From contig VGMA01000011.1 of NCBI GenBank assembly GCA_016866575.1, forward strand, positions 1 through 19,709: a DNA stretch of 19,709 nucleotides, in the 5' to 3' direction. This stretch comes from Chlamydiota bacterium (GTDB lineage: Bacteria; Chlamydiota; Chlamydiia; Chlamydiales; VGMA01). Each line of letters opens with the position of its first letter. Within the stretch, counting starts at the first letter, position 1. Under the pieces are notes generated by a model that did no database searches, was not told the origin of the DNA, and saw only the letters and a list, made by a program, of their open reading frames with translations. Below, in pieces: positions 6,576 to 13,865 of this stretch. A program made the translations under genes and the position numbers.

Positions 6576-8156
6576 TTACGCTTCAGAAGTAGCGACTATA
6601 GCCTCCGTGGTCATCAGCACACCTGCTGTTGATGCAGCAAGTTTGAGGGCAAGAATCATGGTTTTGGCAGGATCTAGAATGCCAGATTTGATGAAATCTT
6701 CTATTTTTTTCGTTTTGACGTTGTAGCCATGCGGATAAGAAGATTTTCCAATCGTATCAATAATCAGGGCAGGATCTAATTCTCCTGCATTGTCTAAAAG
6801 CTTTCGAATAGGGGCTTCTAGTGCTTTTTTTACAACACCCCAAGCCATTGAAAGCTCAGGACTGATGTTATGATCAAGTGCTTTTACAGCATGGATGTAG
6901 GCTGCAAGACCTCCAATCACTACACCTTCTTGAATTGCGGTTAAAGTAGCATTTAATGCTCCTTCAATACGTCTTTTCTTCTCTTGAAGTGCTGATTCAG
7001 TTGCAGCTCCAACGCGAATAACTCCTACACCTGCTTGCAATTTGGCTTTTCTTGTTTGGAGTTTTTCTCTGTCATATTTGCTGCTAATATCTTTGAGCTC
7101 TAATTCTAATTGCTTAATGCGCGCTGCGATCTGCTCTTTTTCACCTTTGCCGCCAACGATGGTCATGCTGTCTTTGGTCAAAACTACTCTCTCGGCTGAA
7201 CCGAGAAATTCTAAAGATATGTTCTTCATATCGTGACCTAAATCTTCAGTGATCAAGGTGCTGTTAGTCAAAATTGCAAGATCTTCGAGAAGTTTTTTCT
7301 TTTGATCTCCGAACCCTGGAGCTTTAGCAGCAGCAATTTTTAGTGTGCCGCGAAGCCTGTTGACGATCAAGGTGGAGAGTACTTCATTTTCAAAGTCATC
7401 AGCAATAAGAAGAATAGGGGTCGCAGAAGTAGCTGCCATCTGCAATGCAGGAAGAAGCTCTTGTATGCTTGAAATTTTCTTGTCAGTGATTAAGATTTTT
7501 GGTTCGCTGAGCTCTGCGTGAAGTTTGTCTGAGTCAGTAACAAAGTAAGGGCTTACATAACCTCTATCTACTTTCATTCCTTCTTCACAGACAATAACGC
7601 TTTCAACACTTTTCCCTTCTTCTACTGTGATTACGCCATCTTTGCCAACTTTTTCTAGAGCTGAAGCAATGATTTTAGCCACTTCTTCATCGCCAGATGC
7701 AGCTGCTAGGGCAACATCGTAATATTTTTCTTCACTTGTTACAGGAAGTTTGTGTGCAGCCATGTGATCTGTTACTAAGGTAACCACTTGATCGATGGCT
7801 CTTTTAAGAATTACAGGGTTTGTGCCTGATGTGACCAGGCGAACACTTTCTCTAAAGAGAGCTCTTGATAAAACTACAGCAGTCGTGGTGCCATCTCCAG
7901 ATTCGTCGTGCATCTTGCTTGCAAGACCTTTCATGAGAAGAGCTCCCATGTTCTCAAAAGGCTCTTGGAGTTCAAGTTCTTTTAAAATTGCATGTCCGCT
8001 GTTTGAAGACTTAGGGGATCCAAAAGATTGTTGTAAAAGAGTTTGCTTGTAGCTAGCTCCTAGTGTGCAAGCTACTACTTCGTAGGCTACATCCACACCT
8101 TGGAGAAGCTCTTTAAGCGCTTCATCACCATATTTTACATCTTTTGCATCTGACAT
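6576..8156 (-). CDS. groEL: Divergent GroEL-like chaperonin (chlamydial GroEL paralogue)
   Basis: At 526 residues this protein covers the equatorial, intermediate and apical GroEL domains but is far from a housekeeping GroEL. GDGTTTA (87-93, Asp88 equals E. coli Asp87) and the apical region (GYVSPYF 199-205, KAPGFGD 278-284) are conserved. The nucleotide loop LGPKGRNV is degraded (from Leu32). Position 53, equivalent to Asp52, is Ser; position 399, equivalent to catalytic Asp398, is Gly. The GGG turn is GGL, and there is no Gly-Met-rich C-terminal tail. Chlamydiae are known to carry extra groEL genes, one beside murF, matching this site. No groES accompanies it, and I found no CIRCE operator upstream. 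AGAGG precedes the ATG. It lies 25 nt after tRNA-Cys and 3 nt before the glycosyltransferase-like gene. Confidence 0.93.
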   Translation of the reverse strand: MSDAKDVKYGDEALKELLQGVDVAYEVVACTLGASYKQTLLQQSFGSPKSSNSGHAILKELELQEPFENMGALLMKGLASKMHDESGDGTTTAVVLSRALFRESVRLVTSGTNPVILKRAIDQVVTLVTDHMAAHKLPVTSEEKYYDVALAAASGDEEVAKIIASALEKVGKDGVITVEEGKSVESVIVCEEGMKVDRGYVSPYFVTDSDKLHAELSEPKILITDKKISSIQELLPALQMAATSATPILLIADDFENEVLSTLIVNRLRGTLKIAAAKAPGFGDQKKKLLEDLAILTNSTLITEDLGHDMKNISLEFLGSAERVVLTKDSMTIVGGKGEKEQIAARIKQLELELKDISSKYDREKLQTRKAKLQAGVGVIRVGAATESALQEKKRRIEGALNATLTAIQEGVVIGGLAAYIHAVKALDHNISPELSMAWGVVKKALEAPIRKLLDNAGELDPALIIDTIGKSSYPHGYNVKTKKIEDFIKSGILDPAKTMILALKLAASTAGVLMTTEAIVATSEA

Positions 8157-8181
8157 AAGGCCTCTTTGATGACTACTAGAT

Positions 8182-8253
8182 AGGCGGCACCCAGATTCGA
8201 ACTGGGGGATGGAAGCTTTGCAGGCTACTGCCTTACCACTTGGCTATGCCGCC
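8182..8253 (-). tRNA. tRNA-Cys (GCA)
   Basis: On the minus strand the sequence folds as a 72-nt cloverleaf: acceptor stem GGCGGCA/TGCCGCC, D arm with AAGTGGTAAG loop, anticodon stem GTAGC/GCTTC around loop CTGCAAA, a 5-nt variable loop, T stem CCCAG/CTGGG with loop TTCGAAT, and discriminator T. The anticodon is GCA, reading cysteine codons. One U-U mismatch occurs in the anticodon stem. CCA is not encoded. No terminator separates it from the groEL paralogue 25 nt downstream. Confidence 0.95.
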
Positions 8254-8264
8254 ATTTTTCAAAT

Positions 8265-8294
8265 AGTATGCGAGAGCAGTGGAAATTGCGTCAA
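8265..8294 (-). promoter_or_regulatory. Candidate sigma-70-type promoter for tRNA-Cys and the groEL paralogue
   Basis: On the minus strand, TTGACG (8289-8294) matches the -35 consensus at five of six bases. An 18-nt spacer leads to CATACT (8265-8270) as the -10, which overlaps an alternative TACTAT two bases on. The predicted transcription start falls a few bases before the mature 5' end of the tRNA at 8253, as expected. Confidence 0.5.
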
Positions 8295-8403
8295 CGAATT
8301 GTTTCTTTTTCGCTATTTTTGTTGTTAAGGAGCTGGTTATACTCAAAGAAAATGTAAATTTTAAGATTTTTGCAAAACGTGTAGAGCTTTTAAAAGCCAT
8401 CTA

Positions 8404-8446
8404 TTTTAAGACGGATAAAGTCTTGCATTGTTAAGAAGTCTTAAAA
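8404..8446. repeat. Inverted repeat in leader region of the 340-aa gene
   Basis: The arms TTTTAAGAC (8404-8412) and GTCTTAAAA (8438-8446) are perfect 9-bp complements. A third element, GTCTT at 8420-8424, could pair instead with AAGAC at 8408-8412. The structure lies 78-121 nt upstream of the 340-aa gene and upstream of its likely promoter. It may be an operator or a remnant terminator; AT-richness makes chance likely. The rest of the 8254-8524 gap shows no gene. Confidence 0.3.
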
Positions 8447-8454
8447 ATAATGTA

Positions 8455-8500
8455 TTGGAATTTTTGACAATCTTATGTTACGATCTCTTTTTATATATCT
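8455..8500 (+). promoter_or_regulatory. Candidate promoter region of the 340-aa hypothetical gene
   Basis: The best-spaced pair is TTGGAA (8455-8460), an 18-nt spacer and TACGAT (8479-8484), with an upstream TGT giving an extended -10. A perfect -35 hexamer, TTGACA (8464-8469), also lies here, but the nearest good -10, TATATA (8492-8497), is 22 nt away, too far for normal use. Which element works cannot be decided by eye. Confidence 0.35.
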
Positions 8501-8524
8501 TATCAACATTTATGAGGTTTTATT

Positions 8525-9547
8525 ATGGCTCATCTATCTACATCTACTGATCACCGTTTAATCCGCCCTTCAGAACAATATTTGGAACCGTATAGCGCCG
8601 TATTTGATGAGATCCAGTCAGTGGTCAATCAATCAAATGATGAAGATCTAAAATCAAAATATTTTGATATTAAGAGAGATTATGCTGGTCATGATTGGAT
8701 AACGAACACAAAAGCTTGTCAAAAGGCTCTTTTTGTCTTAACTCATGAAATAGCGCAAAATAGACTAGCACATCATCAACTACAAGCCTCTGAGAATGAA
8801 CAAAAAAAAGTGTTGAGAGTTTTTGCAGAAACGCTCCATTCCACAATAGAGCAAAGTGAAAATAAAGTTACATCGCTTCAATTGTATGATAGGGCTATCA
8901 AAGAATACCGTGAAAATGGCAATGAGCGTATTCCTGGCTTATTGATTCAAGAAATACCGGTTCAAAGATATTTTCTTGATGCTCTCCAAACTATGGAAGA
9001 AGATTTAGCGCCTAAATTTGTAAAACTTCAGTTAAATACCTTAGTACGTTCGATCCAAGAAAAGACACTGATGGCTAATTTGATCGACCAGTATAACGAA
9101 GATGCTCATGAGATATGTCCTATAGACCCGGATTCGATTAACGAAGTAAGTTATCGCAAGACACTTTATAACGCGGTCTCGCTGGAAGCTAAATTCAAAT
9201 TGCATGTTTGGGCCGTTATTGTATTTGCAGAAGCTCTTTGGCGTACTCTTATTGAATCAGTAGCATACGCGATCCATCTCATGGCCCCCAGCTGGTTTGG
9301 AGGCTACGAGGTAGAAGATCGAAAAAAGATGCTTGATAGACAAGTAGAATCACTTGGCGCTCTAGGTTATGCAATTGTGTCTCCTGGCGATGCTTTAGAT
9401 GGGTTAATCGTTTCTTTTAGCCAAGAGCAAGATCATTCGAAGGGCTACGCTTTAGATTCTTTGGATAAAACTGGAAGAGGAACAGTCTACCTAGGTCGTC
9501 AAATTTCAGGTTCATGCTTTACCTCTGATCATTGGCAAGAAATATAA
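8525..9547 (+). CDS. Hypothetical protein, predominantly helical
   Basis: I do not recognise this 340-residue protein. The first two thirds are charged and look alpha-helical, with no signal peptide and no obvious coiled-coil heptads. Residues 226-254 form one longer hydrophobic stretch (from LHVWAVIVFAEALWR) interrupted by Arg and Glu, so it could be an amphipathic or membrane-associated helix rather than a clean transmembrane span. The C-terminus ends in a small glycine/serine-rich segment. The start is well supported: GAGG at 8514-8517 lies 7 nt before the ATG. It is divergent from tRNA-Cys/groEL and ends before the murF promoter, so it is probably transcribed alone. A lineage-specific or secreted chlamydial protein is a guess. 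Confidence 0.8.
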   Translation: MAHLSTSTDHRLIRPSEQYLEPYSAVFDEIQSVVNQSNDEDLKSKYFDIKRDYAGHDWITNTKACQKALFVLTHEIAQNRLAHHQLQASENEQKKVLRVFAETLHSTIEQSENKVTSLQLYDRAIKEYRENGNERIPGLLIQEIPVQRYFLDALQTMEEDLAPKFVKLQLNTLVRSIQEKTLMANLIDQYNEDAHEICPIDPDSINEVSYRKTLYNAVSLEAKFKLHVWAVIVFAEALWRTLIESVAYAIHLMAPSWFGGYEVEDRKKMLDRQVESLGALGYAIVSPGDALDGLIVSFSQEQDHSKGYALDSLDKTGRGTVYLGRQISGSCFTSDHWQEI

Positions 9548-9567
9548 AAATAGTTAGAGCTATTTTT
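9546..9567 (+). terminator. Possible AT-rich stem-loop terminator after the 340-aa gene
   Basis: The arms AAAAATAG (9546-9553) and CTATTTTT (9560-9567) pair perfectly around a 6-nt loop, beginning at the stop codon and ending in five Ts. The stem has a single G-C pair, so it is weak for a rho-independent terminator. Confidence 0.4.
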
Positions 9568-9594
9568 CCATTCAAACTACCAAGAGGAATCTTG

Positions 9595-9623
9595 TTAGTT
9601 TTTTTTTGTTTTTTTGGTACAAT
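9595..9623 (+). promoter_or_regulatory. Candidate extended -10 promoter for murF and the dcw cluster
   Basis: TGGTACAAT (9615-9623) is an extended -10 with hexamer TACAAT. A weak -35, TTAGTT (9595-9600), lies 17 nt upstream. The spacer is nearly all T: nine Ts (9599-9607), one G, then seven Ts (9609-9615). The predicted transcription start is about 40 nt before the murF ATG. Confidence 0.45.
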
Positions 9624-9669
9624 CAGGCTCTATATTGATTTTATCTATAGAATTTCTACTAGGAGTAAA

Positions 9670-10920
9670 ATGGCCTTGAATGCATTTGAAGACCTGCTAA
9701 ATGAAAAACACCTTTCACATGTTGCTGACAGCCGTTTAGTTACTCCTGGCAGTGTTTTTTATGCTTTGAGAGGATTGAAAGTAGATGGGCATGATTTTCT
9801 TCATCAAGCAAAACAAAACGGAGCAGTTTGTGCTGTTGTAGATAAAGAAATCATCGATCCTCCTTTACCTTTGATATATGTAGAGAACGTGCTTTTGACA
9901 CTGCAACTACTTGCTAAAAGGTGTGTAGATAATTATCCAGAGAAAATGATCATAGGCGTTACCGGTTCATGCGGTAAAACTACAACAAAAGAATTCATAG
10001 CAACTTTATTAGAGCAAGAGCTTGTGATTGAAAAAAGTCCTCTTAGCTGGAACTCTCAAGTGACAATGCCGCTATGCATTCTCAATTTGCTTCCAAAAGC
10101 TGATATTCTTGTATTAGAAATGGCTATGAGCCAAAAAGGAGAAATAGCAAGACTTGCTGAACTAGCTTCTCCTCAAATTGTAGTCTTAACCCCTATAACA
10201 TATGCACACAGCGCTTTTTTTTCTGATATAGAAGAGATAGCAAGTGCAAAAGCAGAGATTTTCACATCAAAAAGGTTGGCTAAGGCGTTTATTCACCAAG
10301 ATGCTTTGGAATATGTCGAAATACAAAAAAAACTTCCATCCTCTTTTGAGATTTTTGGATACGAAGAGAATGGAGATATTTTATTTAAAGAACGGCATAT
10401 GGTGGAAAATGTGGTGGCAGCAATCAAGGTTGCAAAACATTTGAAAGTAAGTGATGAAGGGATCAAAAAGGGACTTAAAGAGCTAAAAACAGCACCTCAT
10501 AGATTTGATAAAAAACTCTATAAAGGGGCTGTTGTTATCGATGATAGCTACAATGCAAATCCTAAATCCATGGTTGCAGCACTTGAAAATATGCCAAAAC
10601 CTAAAGAGGGAAATAAACGGATTGCACTTTTGGGTTCGATGGCAGAACTTGGCGCTCATGAAACCATGGCGCATCAGCTTGTAGCAAAAAAAGCCCTAGA
10701 GACTATTGATGTTTTGCTTTGTGTAGGGAGTGCGTGTAAAGTCATGTTTGATCTTTTCCAAGCAAATGGCAAAAAAGCATTTTTCTTTGAAAATTATGAA
10801 GAAATGAAACGCTGTTTCCATGAAATCGTTGAGGAAAATGATGTGGTTTTACTCAAAGGATCTAATAAGCATAAGCTCTGGACTATGCTGGATCAAGAGA
10901 GTTCAATCAGCATCTTTTAG
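9670..10920 (+). CDS. murF: UDP-N-acetylmuramoyl-tripeptide--D-alanyl-D-alanine ligase
   Basis: MurF adds D-Ala-D-Ala to UDP-MurNAc-tripeptide in the cytoplasm, the last nucleotide-linked step of peptidoglycan precursor synthesis. From the ATG at 9670 the protein has 416 residues, slightly short for the family. AGGAG at 9661-9665 fixes this start; the open frame runs 46 codons further upstream but reads through the promoter and hairpin. Features are the N-terminal substrate domain (DSRLVTPGSVFYALRG 20-35), P-loop GSCGKTT (99-105, with Cys where Asn is usual), His180 and Lys194 (the position carbamylated in Mur ligases), and the MurF-type DDSYNANP (291-298). These separate it from MurE. It opens the + strand cluster, 61 nt before mraY. 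Confidence 0.95.
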   Translation: MALNAFEDLLNEKHLSHVADSRLVTPGSVFYALRGLKVDGHDFLHQAKQNGAVCAVVDKEIIDPPLPLIYVENVLLTLQLLAKRCVDNYPEKMIIGVTGSCGKTTTKEFIATLLEQELVIEKSPLSWNSQVTMPLCILNLLPKADILVLEMAMSQKGEIARLAELASPQIVVLTPITYAHSAFFSDIEEIASAKAEIFTSKRLAKAFIHQDALEYVEIQKKLPSSFEIFGYEENGDILFKERHMVENVVAAIKVAKHLKVSDEGIKKGLKELKTAPHRFDKKLYKGAVVIDDSYNANPKSMVAALENMPKPKEGNKRIALLGSMAELGAHETMAHQLVAKKALETIDVLLCVGSACKVMFDLFQANGKKAFFFENYEEMKRCFHEIVEENDVVLLKGSNKHKLWTMLDQESSISIF

Positions 10921-10981
10921 AGAATCAAATTATCTCTCTAATACCTGGAAATTAATTAAGAAAAGATTCTAACATATCTCT

Positions 10982-12154
10982 ATGATCATCCATTTTCTCC
11001 ATTTTCTTTCTTCTGTTTTTGGGATGAAAATTCCCACGGCTTTTTCTTATTCATCCACAAGAATGCTTCTTGCTTCTTTGACTTCGTTGGTTTTTACGAT
11101 CGTTTTAGGCCCTTGGTTTATTAGAAAATTGTATGAGATGAAAATAGGGCATACGGTTCGCGTAGAAGATTGCCCAGCCCTTTTCGGCAAGTATACAAAA
11201 AAACGAGATATTCCGAGCATGGGTGGCTTGCTTATCATTACAGCTATTGTTATTTCAGCTCTTTTTTGGATCGATTTTCAAAGCCCTTTTTCTTGGATTT
11301 TGGTCATTGCCACTCTTTGGTTTGGAGCCCTTGGATTTTTGGATGATTATCTAAAGCTTAAAGCAAAAACGCATAAAGGTCTTACAGCGAAAAAAAAGCT
11401 TTTTTTTCAAGTTTTGTTTTCCCTTTTACTTTGTGGCTACTTGTTTTCTCCTATTGATGAGAATGTCACTTTTGCTAAAGAAAGGGTTGAAGAAGTTGCT
11501 AAAAATTTAACAGCTAAAGAATATGCAACGCATTATTACATCCCTTTTTTCAAAAAGCCGGTTGTTGTGTATGGAACTTTGGGAATAATCGTTTTTGCTA
11601 TGATGACTGTACTAGTTATTACGGGCTCAGCGAATGCGGTAAATTTAGCAGATGGCTTAGACGGTCTTGCAACAGGGTGTTTACTTTTTAGTACAGCTGT
11701 TTTAACAATCATCGCATTTTTATCTAACCATTTGGATCTTTGTCGCTATCTCAACATCCTGTACATTGAAGGCAGTGGAGAAATTGGTGTTTTTTTGTGT
11801 ATAGTAATGGGTGCTTCGGTAGGTTTTTTGTGGTATAACGCCTATCCAGCGCAGGTGTTTATGGGAGATACAGGATCACTTGCACTAGGTGGTATTCTTG
11901 GCTGTGCTGCTGTATTGCTTAGAAGGGAATTTCTCTATGCAATCGTTGCAGGGGTATTTGTAGCGGAAGCCTTATCTGTTTTGCTTCAGGTGGCAAGTTT
12001 TCGTTACAGAAAGGGAAAAAGAATTTTTCTTTGCGCTCCTTTGCACCACCATTTTGAATACAAAGGATTGCCTGAAACAAAAATAGTGATCAGATTTTGG
12101 ATGGTAAGTTTGCTTTTAGCTCTTTTAGGTCTTGTTTCACTCCGATTTCAGTAA
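10982..12154 (+). CDS. mraY: Phospho-N-acetylmuramoyl-pentapeptide transferase
   Basis: MraY moves phospho-MurNAc-pentapeptide from UDP to undecaprenyl phosphate in the inner membrane, making lipid I. The 390-residue protein is polytopic, with about ten hydrophobic segments. It carries the family motifs: DDY (121-123), NLADGLDGLA (221-230), FMGDTGSLALGG (293-304, catalytic Asp296) and HHHFE (355-359). It is about 30 residues longer than E. coli MraY, mostly from an insertion around residues 157-190 in an external loop. The start lines up with the E. coli protein (FSY at residue 21) although no strong ribosome binding site precedes it. murD begins 9 nt after its stop. Confidence 0.96.
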   Translation: MIIHFLHFLSSVFGMKIPTAFSYSSTRMLLASLTSLVFTIVLGPWFIRKLYEMKIGHTVRVEDCPALFGKYTKKRDIPSMGGLLIITAIVISALFWIDFQSPFSWILVIATLWFGALGFLDDYLKLKAKTHKGLTAKKKLFFQVLFSLLLCGYLFSPIDENVTFAKERVEEVAKNLTAKEYATHYYIPFFKKPVVVYGTLGIIVFAMMTVLVITGSANAVNLADGLDGLATGCLLFSTAVLTIIAFLSNHLDLCRYLNILYIEGSGEIGVFLCIVMGASVGFLWYNAYPAQVFMGDTGSLALGGILGCAAVLLRREFLYAIVAGVFVAEALSVLLQVASFRYRKGKRIFLCAPLHHHFEYKGLPETKIVIRFWMVSLLLALLGLVSLRFQ

Positions 12155-12163
12155 GGAAGATTG

Positions 12164-13417
12164 ATGAAAGCTCTTGTAATTGGCTACGGTGTTAGTGGTA
12201 AATCGGCCCGATTTTTTCTTGAAAAGAGAGGCTATCTTGTTAGCTATGCCGATAGTAAAGAATCTATCGAAGGGGCGATCAAAGATCATCAAGAAATCGA
12301 GCCATTTGATTTTGATTTAGTCATTTTATCTCCGGGTATCAGTCAAGGGCATATACTTTGTCAACAAGCGCTACGAAACAAAATAGAGGTAATAGGGGAA
12401 TCAGAGCTTGCTTTTCGATGGATAAAAAATCGCGTTATTGCCATCACAGGAACAAATGGCAAAACAACGCTTACTTTATTAGTCACGCACGTTTTAAACT
12501 CTATAGGTTTAAAAGCGAGAAGCTTAGGCAATATCGGTGTCGCGATTACCAGTGAATTAGATGCTCTTGACAAAGAAGAAATTGTTGTTGCAGAGCTAAG
12601 TTCTTATCAGCTTGAAACCATAAGATCGGTTGCATTTGATGCAGCCGTTATCACCAATTTGACTCCCGATCATCTCGATCGATACAAAACTATGGAAAAT
12701 TATGCAAAAGCAAAATTACAAATTTTTCATAGCTTAAAACCTCATGGCTCCATCTATATTCACGAGGAAATCAAGCCGTATATCGGTGACCTTCAGAATG
12801 TACGGTTTTTTGGTAAAGATCTGAAGATCCATCCATGGATGGATGCAAACATTTTATATCTTGTCGAAAGGTTAAACTCCATGCTAACCTTACCCACAGG
12901 GCTTGAAAACATCTTAGCAGGTTTTTTACTCACCAGAGATTTTGGAGTAAAAGTAGATGAATATTTGCATGCTTTATCTACATTTATAAGACCTAAGCAT
13001 CGATTAGAAACGATTGCTATTATTGATGAGATTGAGTTTTGCAACGATAGTAAAGCAACAAATGTGGCTTCTTTAGAATTTGCTTTAGCTACAGTGAAAA
13101 AGCCTACTTTCTTGATTATGGGTGGAAAAAGTAAGGGATCTTCTTATCTTCCTTTACTTGCCAAAATGGAAGGGAAAGTAAAGCAGATATTAACGATTGG
13201 TGAAGCCGCAGAAGAGATAGAAAAAACATTTGAGCATTTGATTCCTTGCTTAAGAGTAAATAGTCTTGAAAATGCGGTAAAAATGGCGTATAAGCAGGCT
13301 GAAAAGGGAGATTTAGTTCTTCTATCGCCTGCATGTAGCAGCTTTGATCAGTTCAAAAATTATGAGGATCGCGGAGATCAGTTTAGAAAGTTAGTGGAGG
13401 ATTTGGCAAGTGAGTAA
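12164..13417 (+). CDS. murD: UDP-N-acetylmuramoyl-L-alanine--D-glutamate ligase
   Basis: MurD adds D-glutamate to UDP-MurNAc-L-Ala in the cytoplasm. The 417-residue protein has an N-terminal Rossmann-like domain (ALVIGYGVSGKSA), P-loop GTNGKTT (96-102), AELSSYQLE (143-151), the NLTPDHLDRY segment (165-174, His170) and Lys184 at the carbamylated position. SPACSSFDQF near the C-terminus is typical of MurD. I prefer the ATG at 12164 over the TTG at 12161 because AGGA lies 6 nt before the ATG. The end overlaps the LysM gene by 8 nt. Confidence 0.96.
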   Translation: MKALVIGYGVSGKSARFFLEKRGYLVSYADSKESIEGAIKDHQEIEPFDFDLVILSPGISQGHILCQQALRNKIEVIGESELAFRWIKNRVIAITGTNGKTTLTLLVTHVLNSIGLKARSLGNIGVAITSELDALDKEEIVVAELSSYQLETIRSVAFDAAVITNLTPDHLDRYKTMENYAKAKLQIFHSLKPHGSIYIHEEIKPYIGDLQNVRFFGKDLKIHPWMDANILYLVERLNSMLTLPTGLENILAGFLLTRDFGVKVDEYLHALSTFIRPKHRLETIAIIDEIEFCNDSKATNVASLEFALATVKKPTFLIMGGKSKGSSYLPLLAKMEGKVKQILTIGEAAEEIEKTFEHLIPCLRVNSLENAVKMAYKQAEKGDLVLLSPACSSFDQFKNYEDRGDQFRKLVEDLASE

Positions 13418-13865
13418 AAGAGACACGATATTGACAGCTGTTTTGCTTAATGTAGGGCTTCTTGTGATTTTATTTGTCGGAGCATTGAAGCCAGATCCAC
13501 TTTCTCAAGCTCCAAAATTAACCTTAGCAAACGAAAAGCCTGTCCAAGAGATTGTAGCAGTGAGTGTTGATCCTGTTGACCACTTACTCAAAAGCTTTAC
13601 TGAAGAAGTCCAAAAAGAAGCAGAGCTCATTGAAGTTGTAAAACCGGTGATAGTGCGCCAAGAGCCTATAAAACCTGTGGAAACTAAGCAAGTAGAAGCT
13701 AAGGTGCAAGAAGAGGGCAAATACTACATCGTCAAGAGTGGAGATAATCCTTGGTCAATAGCAATCAAAAATCACATAAAATTTGATGAACTTCTACGGC
13801 TCAATCACTTAGATGAAGATAAAGCTAAGAAATTGAAACCAGGTGATAAACTGCGCATCAAATGA
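13410..13865 (+). CDS. Membrane-anchored LysM protein at the nlpD position
   Basis: This 151-residue protein begins at a GTG with GGAGG 9 nt upstream. An N-terminal membrane anchor (residues 8-26, hydrophobic) is followed by a Glu/Lys/Val-rich linker (about 30-105). A single LysM domain comes last (106-151, YIVKSGDNPWSIA ... LKPGDKLRIK), which binds glycan chains of peptidoglycan. The layout implies an inner-membrane protein reaching into the periplasm to touch peptidoglycan. In C. trachomatis the gene at this site is called nlpD. NlpD proteins usually carry an M23/LytM domain after LysM, which is absent here. The stop overlaps the ftsW start as ATGA, so it is translated with murD and ftsW. 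Confidence 0.88.
   Translation: MSKRDTILTAVLLNVGLLVILFVGALKPDPLSQAPKLTLANEKPVQEIVAVSVDPVDHLLKSFTEEVQKEAELIEVVKPVIVRQEPIKPVETKQVEAKVQEEGKYYIVKSGDNPWSIAIKNHIKFDELLRLNHLDEDKAKKLKPGDKLRIK

Noticed and set aside
8464..8497. Perfect TTGACA with TATATA as promoter of the 340-aa gene
   Set aside because: The 22-nt spacer is outside the range normal for sigma-70-type promoters, so I kept only a low-confidence region call.
8157..8524. CIRCE operator upstream of the groEL paralogue
   Set aside because: I looked for TTAGCACTC and GAGTGCTAA arms on both strands and found none.
9532..9669. 46-codon upstream extension of murF
   Set aside because: It reads through the hairpin, T tract and extended -10, lacks Mur ligase similarity, and the ATG at 9670 has AGGAG just upstream.
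10921..10981. Possible hairpin AGAGA/TCTCT between murF and mraY
   Set aside because: Only five base pairs with no T run; too weak to call a terminator.
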